Shown here: positions 7,404-14,412 of the stretch, piece after piece
Layout: the number at the start of each line of letters is the position of its first letter
Numbering within the stretch: position 1 is the first letter of the stretch
Virus record (IMG/VR): IMGVR_UViG_3300032087_004141
Span: 1 to 20,715 of that record
Length of the DNA stretch: 20,715 nt
Strand: one strand, 5' to 3'
Origin: a virus
Notes under the pieces: generated by a model
What the model was told of the DNA's origin: nothing
Database searches by the model: none
What the model saw: only the letters and a program-made list of their open reading frames with translations
Program-made: the position numbers and the translations under genes

Positions 7404-7777
7404 CGGTTGTCCCCGCTTCCTCTTAGTTTGTTTCGTTTCTGTCTGTCGTCTAGCTTTTGAATGTTAAGCTCTAGCACTTCCTGCAGCCCACGTCCATAGA
7501 TGTTTGCTAGTGCAGTGGCATAGAATACCACATCACCTAGTTCCTTCATGATCTCTTCATTGGCATACTTGTTGTTGTCACGGATCAGCTTTTTGATCTT
7601 CTCCGCTACCTCACCTGCTTCCCCTACAAGACCAAGTGTATTCTCAACCAAACGTTCTTGTCCTTTGGTTAGAATCTTTTTCTCTACCCAACCTGAGTAT
7701 AGGTCAGCCCAGTCTACTTCATCACTGCCAAAGGCATCGAAGTACCCCATCTCTTCTAAGTCTTTCTCACTTATCAT
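7400..7777 (-). CDS. MazG-like nucleotide pyrophosphohydrolase
   Basis: 125 residues with the all-alpha NTP pyrophosphatase motif: E53-x2-E56 in GLVGEAGEVAEK and E79-x2-D82 in KELGD, which bind magnesium. The family removes pyrophosphate from NTPs or dNTPs. Phage copies were once thought to lower ppGpp and are now thought to degrade (d)NTPs, perhaps selectively. The substrate cannot be read here. It is directly upstream of the ribonucleotide reductase with an ATGA overlap, so it belongs to the nucleotide module. The first 40 residues are an N-terminal extension without a recognised domain. Confidence 0.88.
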   Translation of the reverse strand: MISEKDLEEMGYFDAFGSDEVDWADLYSGWVEKKILTKGQERLVENTLGLVGEAGEVAEKIKKLIRDNNKYANEEIMKELGDVVFYATALANIYGRGLQEVLELNIQKLDDRQKRNKLRGSGDNR

Positions 7778-7941
7778 CCTCGTTCCTTCACAACTAAGTT
7801 CTCTATTTCTACATCATCTACATCATGCATGGCATTTAGTATCAAGTCATGCATGTCTTCTTCGTGCGCATCTTCATAGGAAGACAGGAAGTTATTCTCT
7901 TCATCTACCTTAGCTACAAATGTAATGCTAAACTTTTTCAT
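7774..7941 (-). CDS. 55-residue phage protein of unknown function
   Basis: The frame starts MKKFSITFVAKVDEENNF and ends VKERG. It looks like a small beta-alpha protein with an acidic middle. Its ATG overlaps the DUF3310 stop and its TGA overlaps the MazG start, both as ATGA, so it exactly bridges two neighbours that would otherwise be 160 bases apart. No family recognised; a beta-strand start with VKERG-type end is seen in many small phage proteins. Confidence 0.8.
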   Translation of the reverse strand: MKKFSITFVAKVDEENNFLSSYEDAHEEDMHDLILNAMHDVDDVEIENLVVKERG

Positions 7942-8159
7942 TGATGTTTCTCTTTGTACACTTCAATTAGTTTATTCAGATACCACTCTGCCTTTTGTAA
8001 ATCCTCAAGGCCATTCTTGTAACGGTAACGCCAGATGTACTTCATTATGTTACCTTGTAGATACCCTTCACTCTGCTCATTAGTTGCAGCTAGGATAGCT
8101 TCAATAGCTTCAATACCACCTGTGTTATAGTGTATTGGTTTGTTTACTGGATCGTTCAT
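7938..8159 (-). CDS. DUF3310 family protein (SaV-like)
   Basis: 73 residues showing the family pattern: DPVNKPIHYNTGGIEAIEAI at the start, then NIMKYIWRYRYKNG and EDLQKAEWYLNKLI. The family is widespread in phages and is often found among nucleotide-metabolism and replication genes, as here; its activity is not known. Length and motif order are normal. ATGA overlaps join it to both neighbours. Confidence 0.9.
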   Translation of the reverse strand: MNDPVNKPIHYNTGGIEAIEAILAATNEQSEGYLQGNIMKYIWRYRYKNGLEDLQKAEWYLNKLIEVYKEKHQ

Positions 8160-8515
8160 GCACTACCCTCTGTCTTAGTCCATCTGTTAAGACGAATAAC
8201 GTTACCGTCTGCTTCGTAACCATCTTGTTCGTCTATCTCTTTTCGTGCTGCTTCATATGCATCAGGGAATATTTCTGATAACATACTCTCTTTGTACTCC
8301 ATAAGCTCGTCCTCAAAGTCAGGATAGTCTTGGATGAAAGGTAGACATGCTGCCATGCTGATAGCTGCGTTCAATGCTGCACGTCCTGCATCTTCGTAGT
8401 TACCTAGCTCATTACCGAAAGAGATAGCTGTCTTCAACTCATAAGTCCAGTCACCGTTGTCATCAAAGATAGGCTTAATAATGATAGCCACTTCATCTTC
8501 TTTTACCATATACAT
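8156..8515 (-). CDS. phage protein of unknown function
   Basis: 119 residues. The first 30 look like beta strands (EVAIIIKPIF, WTYELKTAISF), the middle is a helix rich in Ala and Met (AALNAAISMAACLPF), and the C-terminal half is acidic. No family recognised. The start overlaps the endonuclease I stop as TAATG and the end overlaps the DUF3310 start as ATGA. A second methionine two codons in is possible but the overlap favours the first. Confidence 0.75.
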   Translation of the reverse strand: MYMVKEDEVAIIIKPIFDDNGDWTYELKTAISFGNELGNYEDAGRAALNAAISMAACLPFIQDYPDFEDELMEYKESMLSEIFPDAYEAARKEIDEQDGYEADGNVIRLNRWTKTEGSA

Positions 8516-8952
8516 TACGCTCTCCGTTTTACTTTAAGTCGTTGCTCTTTAAGTCGGCTACCCTTCTCAAGCAACCACCCTTCAGGTATGACACGGTGCG
8601 CCCACTTGAAGTTATTCTTTTCACACCAATCACAATAGCGAGACTTGGCACCCTTGTAAAGCTTGGCGTTAGCGTTGCTGAATACAAAGCGAATGTCTAA
8701 CTTAGGGTGCTGCTTCTGTATTTCAAGGTGCTTGCGTCTATCTGCTGGACTGAAGATGCCTTTAGTTTCGATTATGATACCGTTGTCCAACTCAAAGTCT
8801 GGCGTGTATGTGCGGTACTTCAAGTCTTCCCATTCGATCTTCAGCTTCTCATAGGCTACAATCTTTTGGCGGGACTCCAAGAAAGTTGCGGCCTCTTGTT
8901 CGAGGCCACTACGATAAGTTCTTTTGTTATGTCTACGCGGCAAGACCATCAC
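8515..8952 (-). CDS. T7-type endonuclease I (Holliday junction resolvase)
   Basis: Resolves four-way junctions and branched DNA and in T7 (gp3) also helps degrade host DNA. The 145-residue protein aligns by eye along its whole length with T7 gp3: RSGLE, YTPDF, IIETKG, RKKHL-like RRKHLEIQKQHPKLDIRFVF, and the KLYKG/CEKN segments. The catalytic set is present as E18, D52, E62 and K64. It normally acts as a domain-swapped dimer. It follows the exonuclease with a 20-base overlap. The window also encodes an unrelated resolvase (endonuclease VII). Confidence 0.95.
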   Translation of the reverse strand: MMVLPRRHNKRTYRSGLEQEAATFLESRQKIVAYEKLKIEWEDLKYRTYTPDFELDNGIIIETKGIFSPADRRKHLEIQKQHPKLDIRFVFSNANAKLYKGAKSRYCDWCEKNNFKWAHRVIPEGWLLEKGSRLKEQRLKVKRRA

Positions 8953-9796
8953 CTATAAACACATAGTCTACCTCTGGTGGGTTAGCAGACTTAGAGACAC
9001 GACTTGGCAGCGTCTGTAATGTCTTGTGACACTTGTGTTTGAAGCTACAGAACTTACATGCGCTGGGTAGCACAAGGTTACCTGATGGCTTCTTGTAGTA
9101 AGTCTCTGGTACTGGCTCAAAGCAACGCTCAAAAGGTTCGTCGTTGTCAATGTAGTCCACTAGGTTTTGAATGTCCTGCAGTACAGCATCCTTGTCTACC
9201 TCAGATGCATCAACGTACTTAAACTCACCATTACCTTTGTTGACTACCCACCAACCACCAACATCTTTACCTGCTGCTGTAGCGTAGCCCACTAGCTGTG
9301 CGACATAGCCAAAGCTGTCACCCTTACTGAGTGACTCAAAGTCTTTGAACTTGTTTGTGAATGACCAAGGTGATGCAGACTTAACGTCATCAATCTTGCC
9401 ATCCATCTCCATGTCGTACTCGCCCTTGATCTCCTTACCATTAGCAAGCTTGAGTGTGACAACATCATTGTCTTTGAACTCAGCACCTGCTGCACGAAGC
9501 AATCCTTTGAACACCGCTTCAACGATGTCACCCAGGATCATGTTCATTAGGAAGTGGGGCGGCAGTGGTATCTTATCTTCAGGGTCATTCTTCTCAAACC
9601 ACAACTGGCACTTAGGCTTACCAATGTTAGACATACGTAGACGGAAGTCATCACGTGGTCCACTATTGAACTGTTTGTTAAGAGCAGCCTCAACATCAGC
9701 GGCAACCTGTTTGGTCACCGCCTCTGTCATGTTAGCCTCACCAGCCATAGCCTTTTGCAAGAAGCTAAAGACCGCTAGTTCTGCTGGATGATTCAT
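8933..9796 (-). CDS. Cas4/RecB-like PD-(D/E)XK exonuclease with probable Fe-S cluster
   Basis: 287 residues. The nuclease core shows a helix Glu in GDIVEAVF (E93), an Asp in MEMDGKIDD (D132), the D-V-K triad (D137, K139), and the Q-x3-Y motif in VAQLVGYA (Q167, Y171). Four cysteines, C63 near the N terminus and C247-x2-C250-x5-C256 near the C terminus, have the layout of the 4Fe-4S cluster of Cas4 and AddB. Such phage enzymes take the place of T7 gp6, trimming DNA ends for recombination or breaking down host DNA. It sits between the putative ssDNA-binding protein (TAATG overlap) and endonuclease I. No cas1/cas2 is near, so a CRISPR role is unlikely. Confidence 0.85.
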   Translation of the reverse strand: MNHPAELAVFSFLQKAMAGEANMTEAVTKQVAADVEAALNKQFNSGPRDDFRLRMSNIGKPKCQLWFEKNDPEDKIPLPPHFLMNMILGDIVEAVFKGLLRAAGAEFKDNDVVTLKLANGKEIKGEYDMEMDGKIDDVKSASPWSFTNKFKDFESLSKGDSFGYVAQLVGYATAAGKDVGGWWVVNKGNGEFKYVDASEVDKDAVLQDIQNLVDYIDNDEPFERCFEPVPETYYKKPSGNLVLPSACKFCSFKHKCHKTLQTLPSRVSKSANPPEVDYVFIGDGLAA

Positions 9797-10680
9797 TAGT
9801 CTACATCCACATCCACAAAGTCATTGTTGATAATGTCAGACACCATAGCGTCATCATCAGCAGACATAGACTTGTTGGCACGTTCATGGTGTAGATCAAG
9901 AATCTTACCGTTGCTGTACTCAATCAGTTCGATAAAGTCTTTCAGCATTTCGTTGTCACCTTCAACGATGTCAACCTTGTCACCAGTAGATGCACTGATC
10001 TTACCAAAGGTAGCACCAGTAGGAATGCTATCCTCAACACCTGCCAACTTGATAGTAGACATGATAGGTAGCATGTTCTTGCGCTTCAGTGCATTCATCA
10101 CACCGTTGATAGACTTCAGTGAGTCACGGTTCTTAACATCCATGACGAATGGAATGTCACGATATGTTTCATAGTCTAGTGCTTCACCCTTCTCATTGAC
10201 AGGGTTATCCAAAGACACTGTGCCGTAGTAAACATTGACACGCTTCACGCTACGGATGACTTGCTTAGTTGCATCAGGTAGTGCGTTAAAGTCTTCAATC
10301 CAACCAGACGGACGCCCTAAGTTGAACCCACCAATGCTGTCCTTCATGTCACCGTTAAGTGAGTTAGCTAAGACAGACTTCTCCATCTCTTCAGTCTCAC
10401 TGTTCCAACGCTGCCACTGCTGGCGCTGGGCAAAGATACGCACGGTGATACCATCACTGTACACTTTCTCTTCGCCACGTGTAAGGATGAACGCACCAAC
10501 AGATACAACATCTGTCTTGATCATCTTACCGTTGACTTCGATCTCACCTTTGAGTGGTGAGTGTAGCATACCAATACGTGCAATGCTTGGGGTAGCATCA
10601 CCGCCACCAGACATTGACACACCCATTAGCTCAGCCATTGATTGACCACGCTCTTGTGCTACTGCTAGTTCTGTACTCAT
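9796..10680 (-). CDS. putative phage ssDNA-binding protein
   Basis: 294 residues with beta-rich stretches through the middle (e.g. EIEVNGKMIKTDVVSVGAF) and a very acidic C-terminal tail ending DFVDVDVD. An acidic tail is typical of single-stranded DNA-binding proteins such as T7 gp2.5 and bacterial SSB, which use it to contact polymerase and helicase. The place between DNA polymerase and recombination nuclease matches gp2.5. I do not see a clear OB-fold signature, so the call rests on tail and context. It has its own strong-looking promoter (10714-10741) and an AAAGG ribosome site, fitting a protein needed in high amounts. Confidence 0.55.
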   Translation of the reverse strand: MSTELAVAQERGQSMAELMGVSMSGGGDATPSIARIGMLHSPLKGEIEVNGKMIKTDVVSVGAFILTRGEEKVYSDGITVRIFAQRQQWQRWNSETEEMEKSVLANSLNGDMKDSIGGFNLGRPSGWIEDFNALPDATKQVIRSVKRVNVYYGTVSLDNPVNEKGEALDYETYRDIPFVMDVKNRDSLKSINGVMNALKRKNMLPIMSTIKLAGVEDSIPTGATFGKISASTGDKVDIVEGDNEMLKDFIELIEYSNGKILDLHHERANKSMSADDDAMVSDIINNDFVDVDVD

Positions 10681-10713
10681 TTCTATACCTTTCGATAGAG
10701 TTAAAGATGCTTA

Positions 10714-10741
10714 GTTATAGCTCAAACATCAACTGTGTCAA
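10714..10741 (-). promoter_or_regulatory. near-consensus sigma70 promoter upstream of the putative ssDNA-binding protein
   Basis: On the minus strand a perfect -35 box TTGACA (10741-10736) is followed after 16 bases by TATAAC (10719-10714), five of six matches to the -10 consensus. The -35 lies inside the last codons of the DNA polymerase gene; the -10 lies in the 41-base gap 10681-10721, the largest gap in the gene train. Transcription would begin near 10707 and give a short leader containing GAAAGG before the ATG at 10680. Confidence 0.65.
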
Positions 10742-12770
10742 GCCAATTCGGTCCTATCTTTGCCTCAAGTAAGAGAGGCACATTCATCTTGATACCATAC
10801 CTATCTTCTACCAAATCGTTGATACCATTGTTAAGTAGTTGAATGATATGTAGTACCTTTTGTTCTTCGTCAGGATGTACGTCTACTACCATACTGTCAT
10901 GCACTGAGTTGACTACACAGGATTGTAACGGTTGTAACAATTCGTGAAGTCTATTGAGTACGACAGGTACGACATCACCTGTGGCAAAGCCCTGCACGGG
11001 GTAGTTCTTGATCATGGTAAAGTGACTAGGCATACCATTGTCTCTGCGTTTACAGTCAGGGAAAGCATATTGTCTGCCAGAGATGTTAGTGATCTTCTGG
11101 AAACGTATTGCCTCTTCTCCTAGGTTCTTGTGCCACGCCGCTACTCCTCTGTATTTTTCGACGAAGTGATGGTAATAGGCGGCTTCAGCTTTTGAACGTC
11201 CAAATCCAGTGGCTCCAAAGAGGGGAGCGAAGGTGTGCGCCTTTGCTTCCTGGCGGGACGTTTGTTGCCCTGCTTCAGTAATGACTTTCGCTGTGTACGA
11301 GTGTACGTCAAACCCTGTTGCGATTTCTTCCATTGCCGTTTCGTCCTGCGCGAGGAACGCTGCGGTTCTGAATTCGAGTTGGGCAAAGTCTGCCTCCATA
11401 ATTTTGCCACCGTCCCAACGAGATACAAACACCTTCTTCACAGGGAATGTACCACCGCGTGGCATGTTTTGCATGTTAGGGTTACGTCCACTAAAACGTC
11501 CTGTGGCAGTGATGTGTTGGGTTAACCCTACGTGTAAGAAACCATCGTGCTTTGTGTAGTTAGCGATACCTTCTACAAAAGAACTAAGATAAGAACTAAT
11601 AGCAGAGAGGCGTTTAAGATCAGCGAGAAAGTTTGCAGCGTCAGCCATCCCACGGTTTTTAGCAGTCGCTTCCAACGACTCAAGGTTACCCTTGCTTGTA
11701 CTAAAACCATTCGCGCTAACCCAATCTTTACTTGGGGCTGTGAACTTGAGTCCCGCGACTTGAGATGTTTCTTCCAGTCTGAAGCCACGTGCTTCGCAGT
11801 CCTTACATTTGTTCGGTTTGGCATACTTTGTCCCATCCTTCCTTACTTTATACGTTTTCCCTTGCCCTTCACACGTAGGACAGGTGTAAGCTTTAGTGCG
11901 GTAGATCGTTTCACTATTCGCTTCGACTGCTTCTTTGAATTCTTGAACAGTTGATGTATAGTCAAATATTTCTTTCCACTCCCCCTTATTCTTAATGCGT
12001 TTAGAGAAGACGACTTGTGACATCTGCTCAGGCGAATTAAGATTGATAGGGGTCGCGCCCATAAGTTCCCTGACTTTGATTTGCAGACGCGCTTCGATCT
12101 CTGCTTTCTCTTTCTCAAACTCATGTCTTACTTGCTCCAAGACTTGAAGATCGACTCTGATTCCTGACATGTACATTTGGGTAAGGGTTCGACAGGTATC
12201 AAAGGTTGTATCTCTAATGGTGTGGAGAGAGGTGCTGTCGGGTTTGGCGTAGTCGGCTTCGATAGCATGGAACAATTCGCTAGTAGTAAGAAGGTCATGC
12301 CGCAGATAAAAGGTAAGCTCTTTGAGCGGTATCTCGTTGACGTTGTACCCTTCTTTGAAGTAGCGTTTAAGTGTATCATCTTTCTGTACCTCTAGTTGTC
12401 TGCGCTCAGCACATGCTGCCAAGCTAAGGGGTGACCGCTGTCCACGATCAAGCACATACTCCGCTAACATGGTGTCATATATTTTACCATCATACTTGTA
12501 GCCTGATTCCCACAGCCACATAAGATCGTGCTGTGCGTTGTGCATTATCAACAGCGTTGTCTGATCTAAGACTTGCTGTATAAACTTACGCCCCTTGCCT
12601 GTCGTATCCTTTGCCTCGTCATGGTTAAGGTTAACAATCCACCGCTGCTTATGATCGTCAGCGTTAAGCATACCCACCTGTACTAGCTCATTGCTAGGCT
12701 CGAAGGGGTCCATGTGATCCTTGCCATTACGTTTTGTGACGCTGTTCTCTACGTCTAGTACTACTCTCAT
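10722..12770 (-). CDS. family A DNA polymerase with DnaJ-like zinc insert
   Basis: Replicative phage polymerase, 682 residues. A 3'-5' proofreading domain comes first (D6 and E8 in LDVEN, HNAQHD at 77-82, Asp in YLRHDLL at 159). The polymerase domain follows: TGRFSGRNPNMQNMPRGG (423-440), motif A Asp461 in MEADFAQLEFR, the O helix RQEAKAHTFAPLFG (506-519), and motif C HDS at 624-626. The O helix has Phe at both positions matching E. coli 762 and 766. Between exonuclease and polymerase, CPTCEGQG (297-304) and CKDCEARG (322-329) form a DnaJ-type zinc pair. I recall such a central DnaJ-like part as a mark of HMO-2011-type marine podoviruses. The gene follows helicase by eight bases. Confidence 0.95.
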   Translation of the reverse strand: MRVVLDVENSVTKRNGKDHMDPFEPSNELVQVGMLNADDHKQRWIVNLNHDEAKDTTGKGRKFIQQVLDQTTLLIMHNAQHDLMWLWESGYKYDGKIYDTMLAEYVLDRGQRSPLSLAACAERRQLEVQKDDTLKRYFKEGYNVNEIPLKELTFYLRHDLLTTSELFHAIEADYAKPDSTSLHTIRDTTFDTCRTLTQMYMSGIRVDLQVLEQVRHEFEKEKAEIEARLQIKVRELMGATPINLNSPEQMSQVVFSKRIKNKGEWKEIFDYTSTVQEFKEAVEANSETIYRTKAYTCPTCEGQGKTYKVRKDGTKYAKPNKCKDCEARGFRLEETSQVAGLKFTAPSKDWVSANGFSTSKGNLESLEATAKNRGMADAANFLADLKRLSAISSYLSSFVEGIANYTKHDGFLHVGLTQHITATGRFSGRNPNMQNMPRGGTFPVKKVFVSRWDGGKIMEADFAQLEFRTAAFLAQDETAMEEIATGFDVHSYTAKVITEAGQQTSRQEAKAHTFAPLFGATGFGRSKAEAAYYHHFVEKYRGVAAWHKNLGEEAIRFQKITNISGRQYAFPDCKRRDNGMPSHFTMIKNYPVQGFATGDVVPVVLNRLHELLQPLQSCVVNSVHDSMVVDVHPDEEQKVLHIIQLLNNGINDLVEDRYGIKMNVPLLLEAKIGPNWLDTVDV

Positions 12771-12778
12771 GTCTCACC

Positions 12779-14002
12779 TCATGCTGAATAGATAGAGCGT
12801 GACCCATCTAACATACAGGTAATCTTCCCTTGGAATCCATTCAGTTTATTCTTAGCTAGGTTGAGGTAACGAACTGGGTCTTCATCCTCACCCTCTGCTT
12901 GTTGTGTCTTACCAATGAGGATCATTAGGTCAGCCTCTGCGGCCTTGCCTGTCTTTGATCCTTCCATCATAGCTTGGTTTAGGTCAGCCTTACCTTCAGC
13001 TTCTGCTGATAGCTGCGACATCCAGATCACACAACAGTCATACTGCTTAGCAATGTTACGTGCATGGATGGCAGCAGCCTTGAGCGTGATGTCGCTACGC
13101 TCACTACTAATATCAGCGAACTTGTCACCCATGTCAAGCACTACGATGTCAGGCTTCTCTTGTTTAACCACAGCCTCAACCCATGCCATACCCTTACCTG
13201 TACTATCCTTGAACATCACGTTCTTACGGACAGCCTCATAGCGTTTATGTGCTAGGGCTTTGTTCTCACGTACCTCAGTCATAGTCATGTTGGCAGAGGC
13301 ACTGATGTACCGTGCAGCCACACGTGTGTATGCTTCCTCATTACACAGCACGATACACTTGGCACCCTGATGTGCAAACCCTTCAGCCCCTGCTAGTAGA
13401 GAGGCATGGAAAGAAGTTTTACCAGTATTGGGACGAGCGCCAACCAACACAAGATGACCACCGCTAACGCCTTCAACCCTTCGGGCGAGTGAGGAGATGT
13501 TGAACTTGAATCGCGATTCCAGAAGCGTGGCATCAAGTATTGTGTCAAGGCTATTGTCATCCCAGTCAACACGAAGATTAGGAGTAAAGTCATCTTTGAA
13601 ATCCTCTAATAGTTTACGCAGTGGTTCAAGACTGCTCTCTGTACCGTTAACAAAGTCGAAACCAAGGTTAGCAACCTGATCACCGACATACTGTTGAAAC
13701 ATTTGTGATAGTGCATCTTGTGCTATCTCTTCTTTGATAGGCTCAATAATCTCTAGACGCTTGAACAGATCGTCGTAGGCACCACGTGTAGCTGTGGTCA
13801 TGCTTGCGTTCATGCGGTTGAACACAGCATGTAAGTCAGCAACAGTTAGGTCTACGTACTCATACGCTTCCATCGCTGCGTCAAGGGATTGCTTGATCTT
13901 ACGCACGTCCTTGGTAAAGATTTTGTCAGGGCATTTGATACCCTTGTGTCTGTCGTAAAAGTCACGATTCAGTAGCGTCTTAACTAGAGCTAGTTCCATC
14001 AT
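12779..14002 (-). CDS. DnaB-like replicative DNA helicase
   Basis: RecA-fold hexameric helicase, 407 residues. The C-terminal motor has Walker A GARPNTGKT (188-196), Walker B with D290 in PDIVVLD, and a sensor-like WMSQLSAEAEGK segment (about 327-338). The N-terminal half (1-160) is helical and has no zinc-binding or primase motif, so unlike T7 gp4 this helicase is separate from the primase, which is encoded three genes upstream. It would unwind DNA ahead of the polymerase. Two ATGs are adjacent; AGGAG nine bases upstream fits the first. The start overlaps the small membrane protein by 23 bases. Confidence 0.9.
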   Translation of the reverse strand: MMELALVKTLLNRDFYDRHKGIKCPDKIFTKDVRKIKQSLDAAMEAYEYVDLTVADLHAVFNRMNASMTTATRGAYDDLFKRLEIIEPIKEEIAQDALSQMFQQYVGDQVANLGFDFVNGTESSLEPLRKLLEDFKDDFTPNLRVDWDDNSLDTILDATLLESRFKFNISSLARRVEGVSGGHLVLVGARPNTGKTSFHASLLAGAEGFAHQGAKCIVLCNEEAYTRVAARYISASANMTMTEVRENKALAHKRYEAVRKNVMFKDSTGKGMAWVEAVVKQEKPDIVVLDMGDKFADISSERSDITLKAAAIHARNIAKQYDCCVIWMSQLSAEAEGKADLNQAMMEGSKTGKAAEADLMILIGKTQQAEGEDEDPVRYLNLAKNKLNGFQGKITCMLDGSRSIYSA

Positions 14003-14177
14003 CGTCTGTGTCTCCTGTTAGTATCTTCCAATAAACTTCCAACGCTGCCAAGGGCCACATCAATGCGAACCGCATAGGCGCACCTGTATCTTCCTCATCT
14101 ACTGGTGACGCTAGATAGCGTAGGAAAGGTATCGCAAACAGATATGTAAATGCAACCCCATATAAAAAATTAATCAT
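13980..14177 (-). CDS. small two-helix membrane protein
   Basis: 65 residues with two likely membrane helices (about residues 4-21 and 36-53) separated by an acidic loop, and a polar Asp/Ser-rich tail. No family recognised. Its start overlaps the preceding gene by eight bases (ATGATTAA) and its end overlaps the helicase start by 23, so it is part of the same transcript. Possible roles include anchoring of replication or a holin-like job; neither is supported by a motif. Confidence 0.65.
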   Translation of the reverse strand: MINFLYGVAFTYLFAIPFLRYLASPVDEEDTGAPMRFALMWPLAALEVYWKILTGDTDDDGTSSS

Positions 14178-14412
14178 TGCTGTTCTTCTTTGCTCGTTCC
14201 ATCGCAGCCTTACGTTCTTCTTGTGTGAAGGGTAGGATTGATTTAGTTTTGTAGTTCACAACCACGCCTGTGTTCCAACGTGAAGCTTCTTCTTCTGCTG
14301 CTTTCTTAGTGCTGAATATCTTAGGTGCAGGGTGGTTAAGAAACCCATGTGTATTCTCAGGGACATACATCCAATCGCCATCAACGTCTATCATTACTGC
14401 ATACTGTATCAT
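14170..14412 (-). CDS. phage protein of unknown function
   Basis: 80 residues beginning MIQYAVMIDVDGDWMYV: a beta-strand start, a short hinge and a Lys/Glu-rich helical C terminus. The start at 14412 is chosen because its ATG overlaps the primase stop as ATGA and AGGAG lies 11 bases upstream. An ATG nine bases earlier (14421) would sit only two bases from that AGGAG. Similar short proteins with a D-G-D-W strand are frequent in marine phages, but I know of no function. Confidence 0.7.
   Translation of the reverse strand: MIQYAVMIDVDGDWMYVPENTHGFLNHPAPKIFSTKKAAEEEASRWNTGVVVNYKTKSILPFTQEERKAAMERAKKNSND

Noticed and set aside
9345-9791. 148-residue plus-strand open frame
   Set aside because: It lies wholly opposite the Cas4-like exonuclease, has no family features, and would break the continuous minus-strand operon; it is a shadow frame.
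8933-9796. Cas4-like gene as part of a phage-borne CRISPR system
   Set aside because: No cas1, cas2, effector gene or repeat array lies anywhere in the window; its neighbours are recombination genes.
11547-11954. 135-residue plus-strand open frame within the polymerase locus
   Set aside because: The minus strand here encodes the polymerase thumb and zinc insert with clear motifs; the plus frame has no ribosome site or recognisable domain.
11780-11960. Polymerase insert as a thioredoxin-binding domain like that of T7
   Set aside because: The place is similar, but the sequence is a DnaJ-type zinc pair rather than the basic loops of the T7 domain.
13090-13145. TTGACA followed by an AT-rich hexamer inside the helicase gene
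   Set aside because: The -10 match is poor and the motif lies in the conserved Walker B coding region; unlike 10714-10741 there is no gap or gene start downstream.
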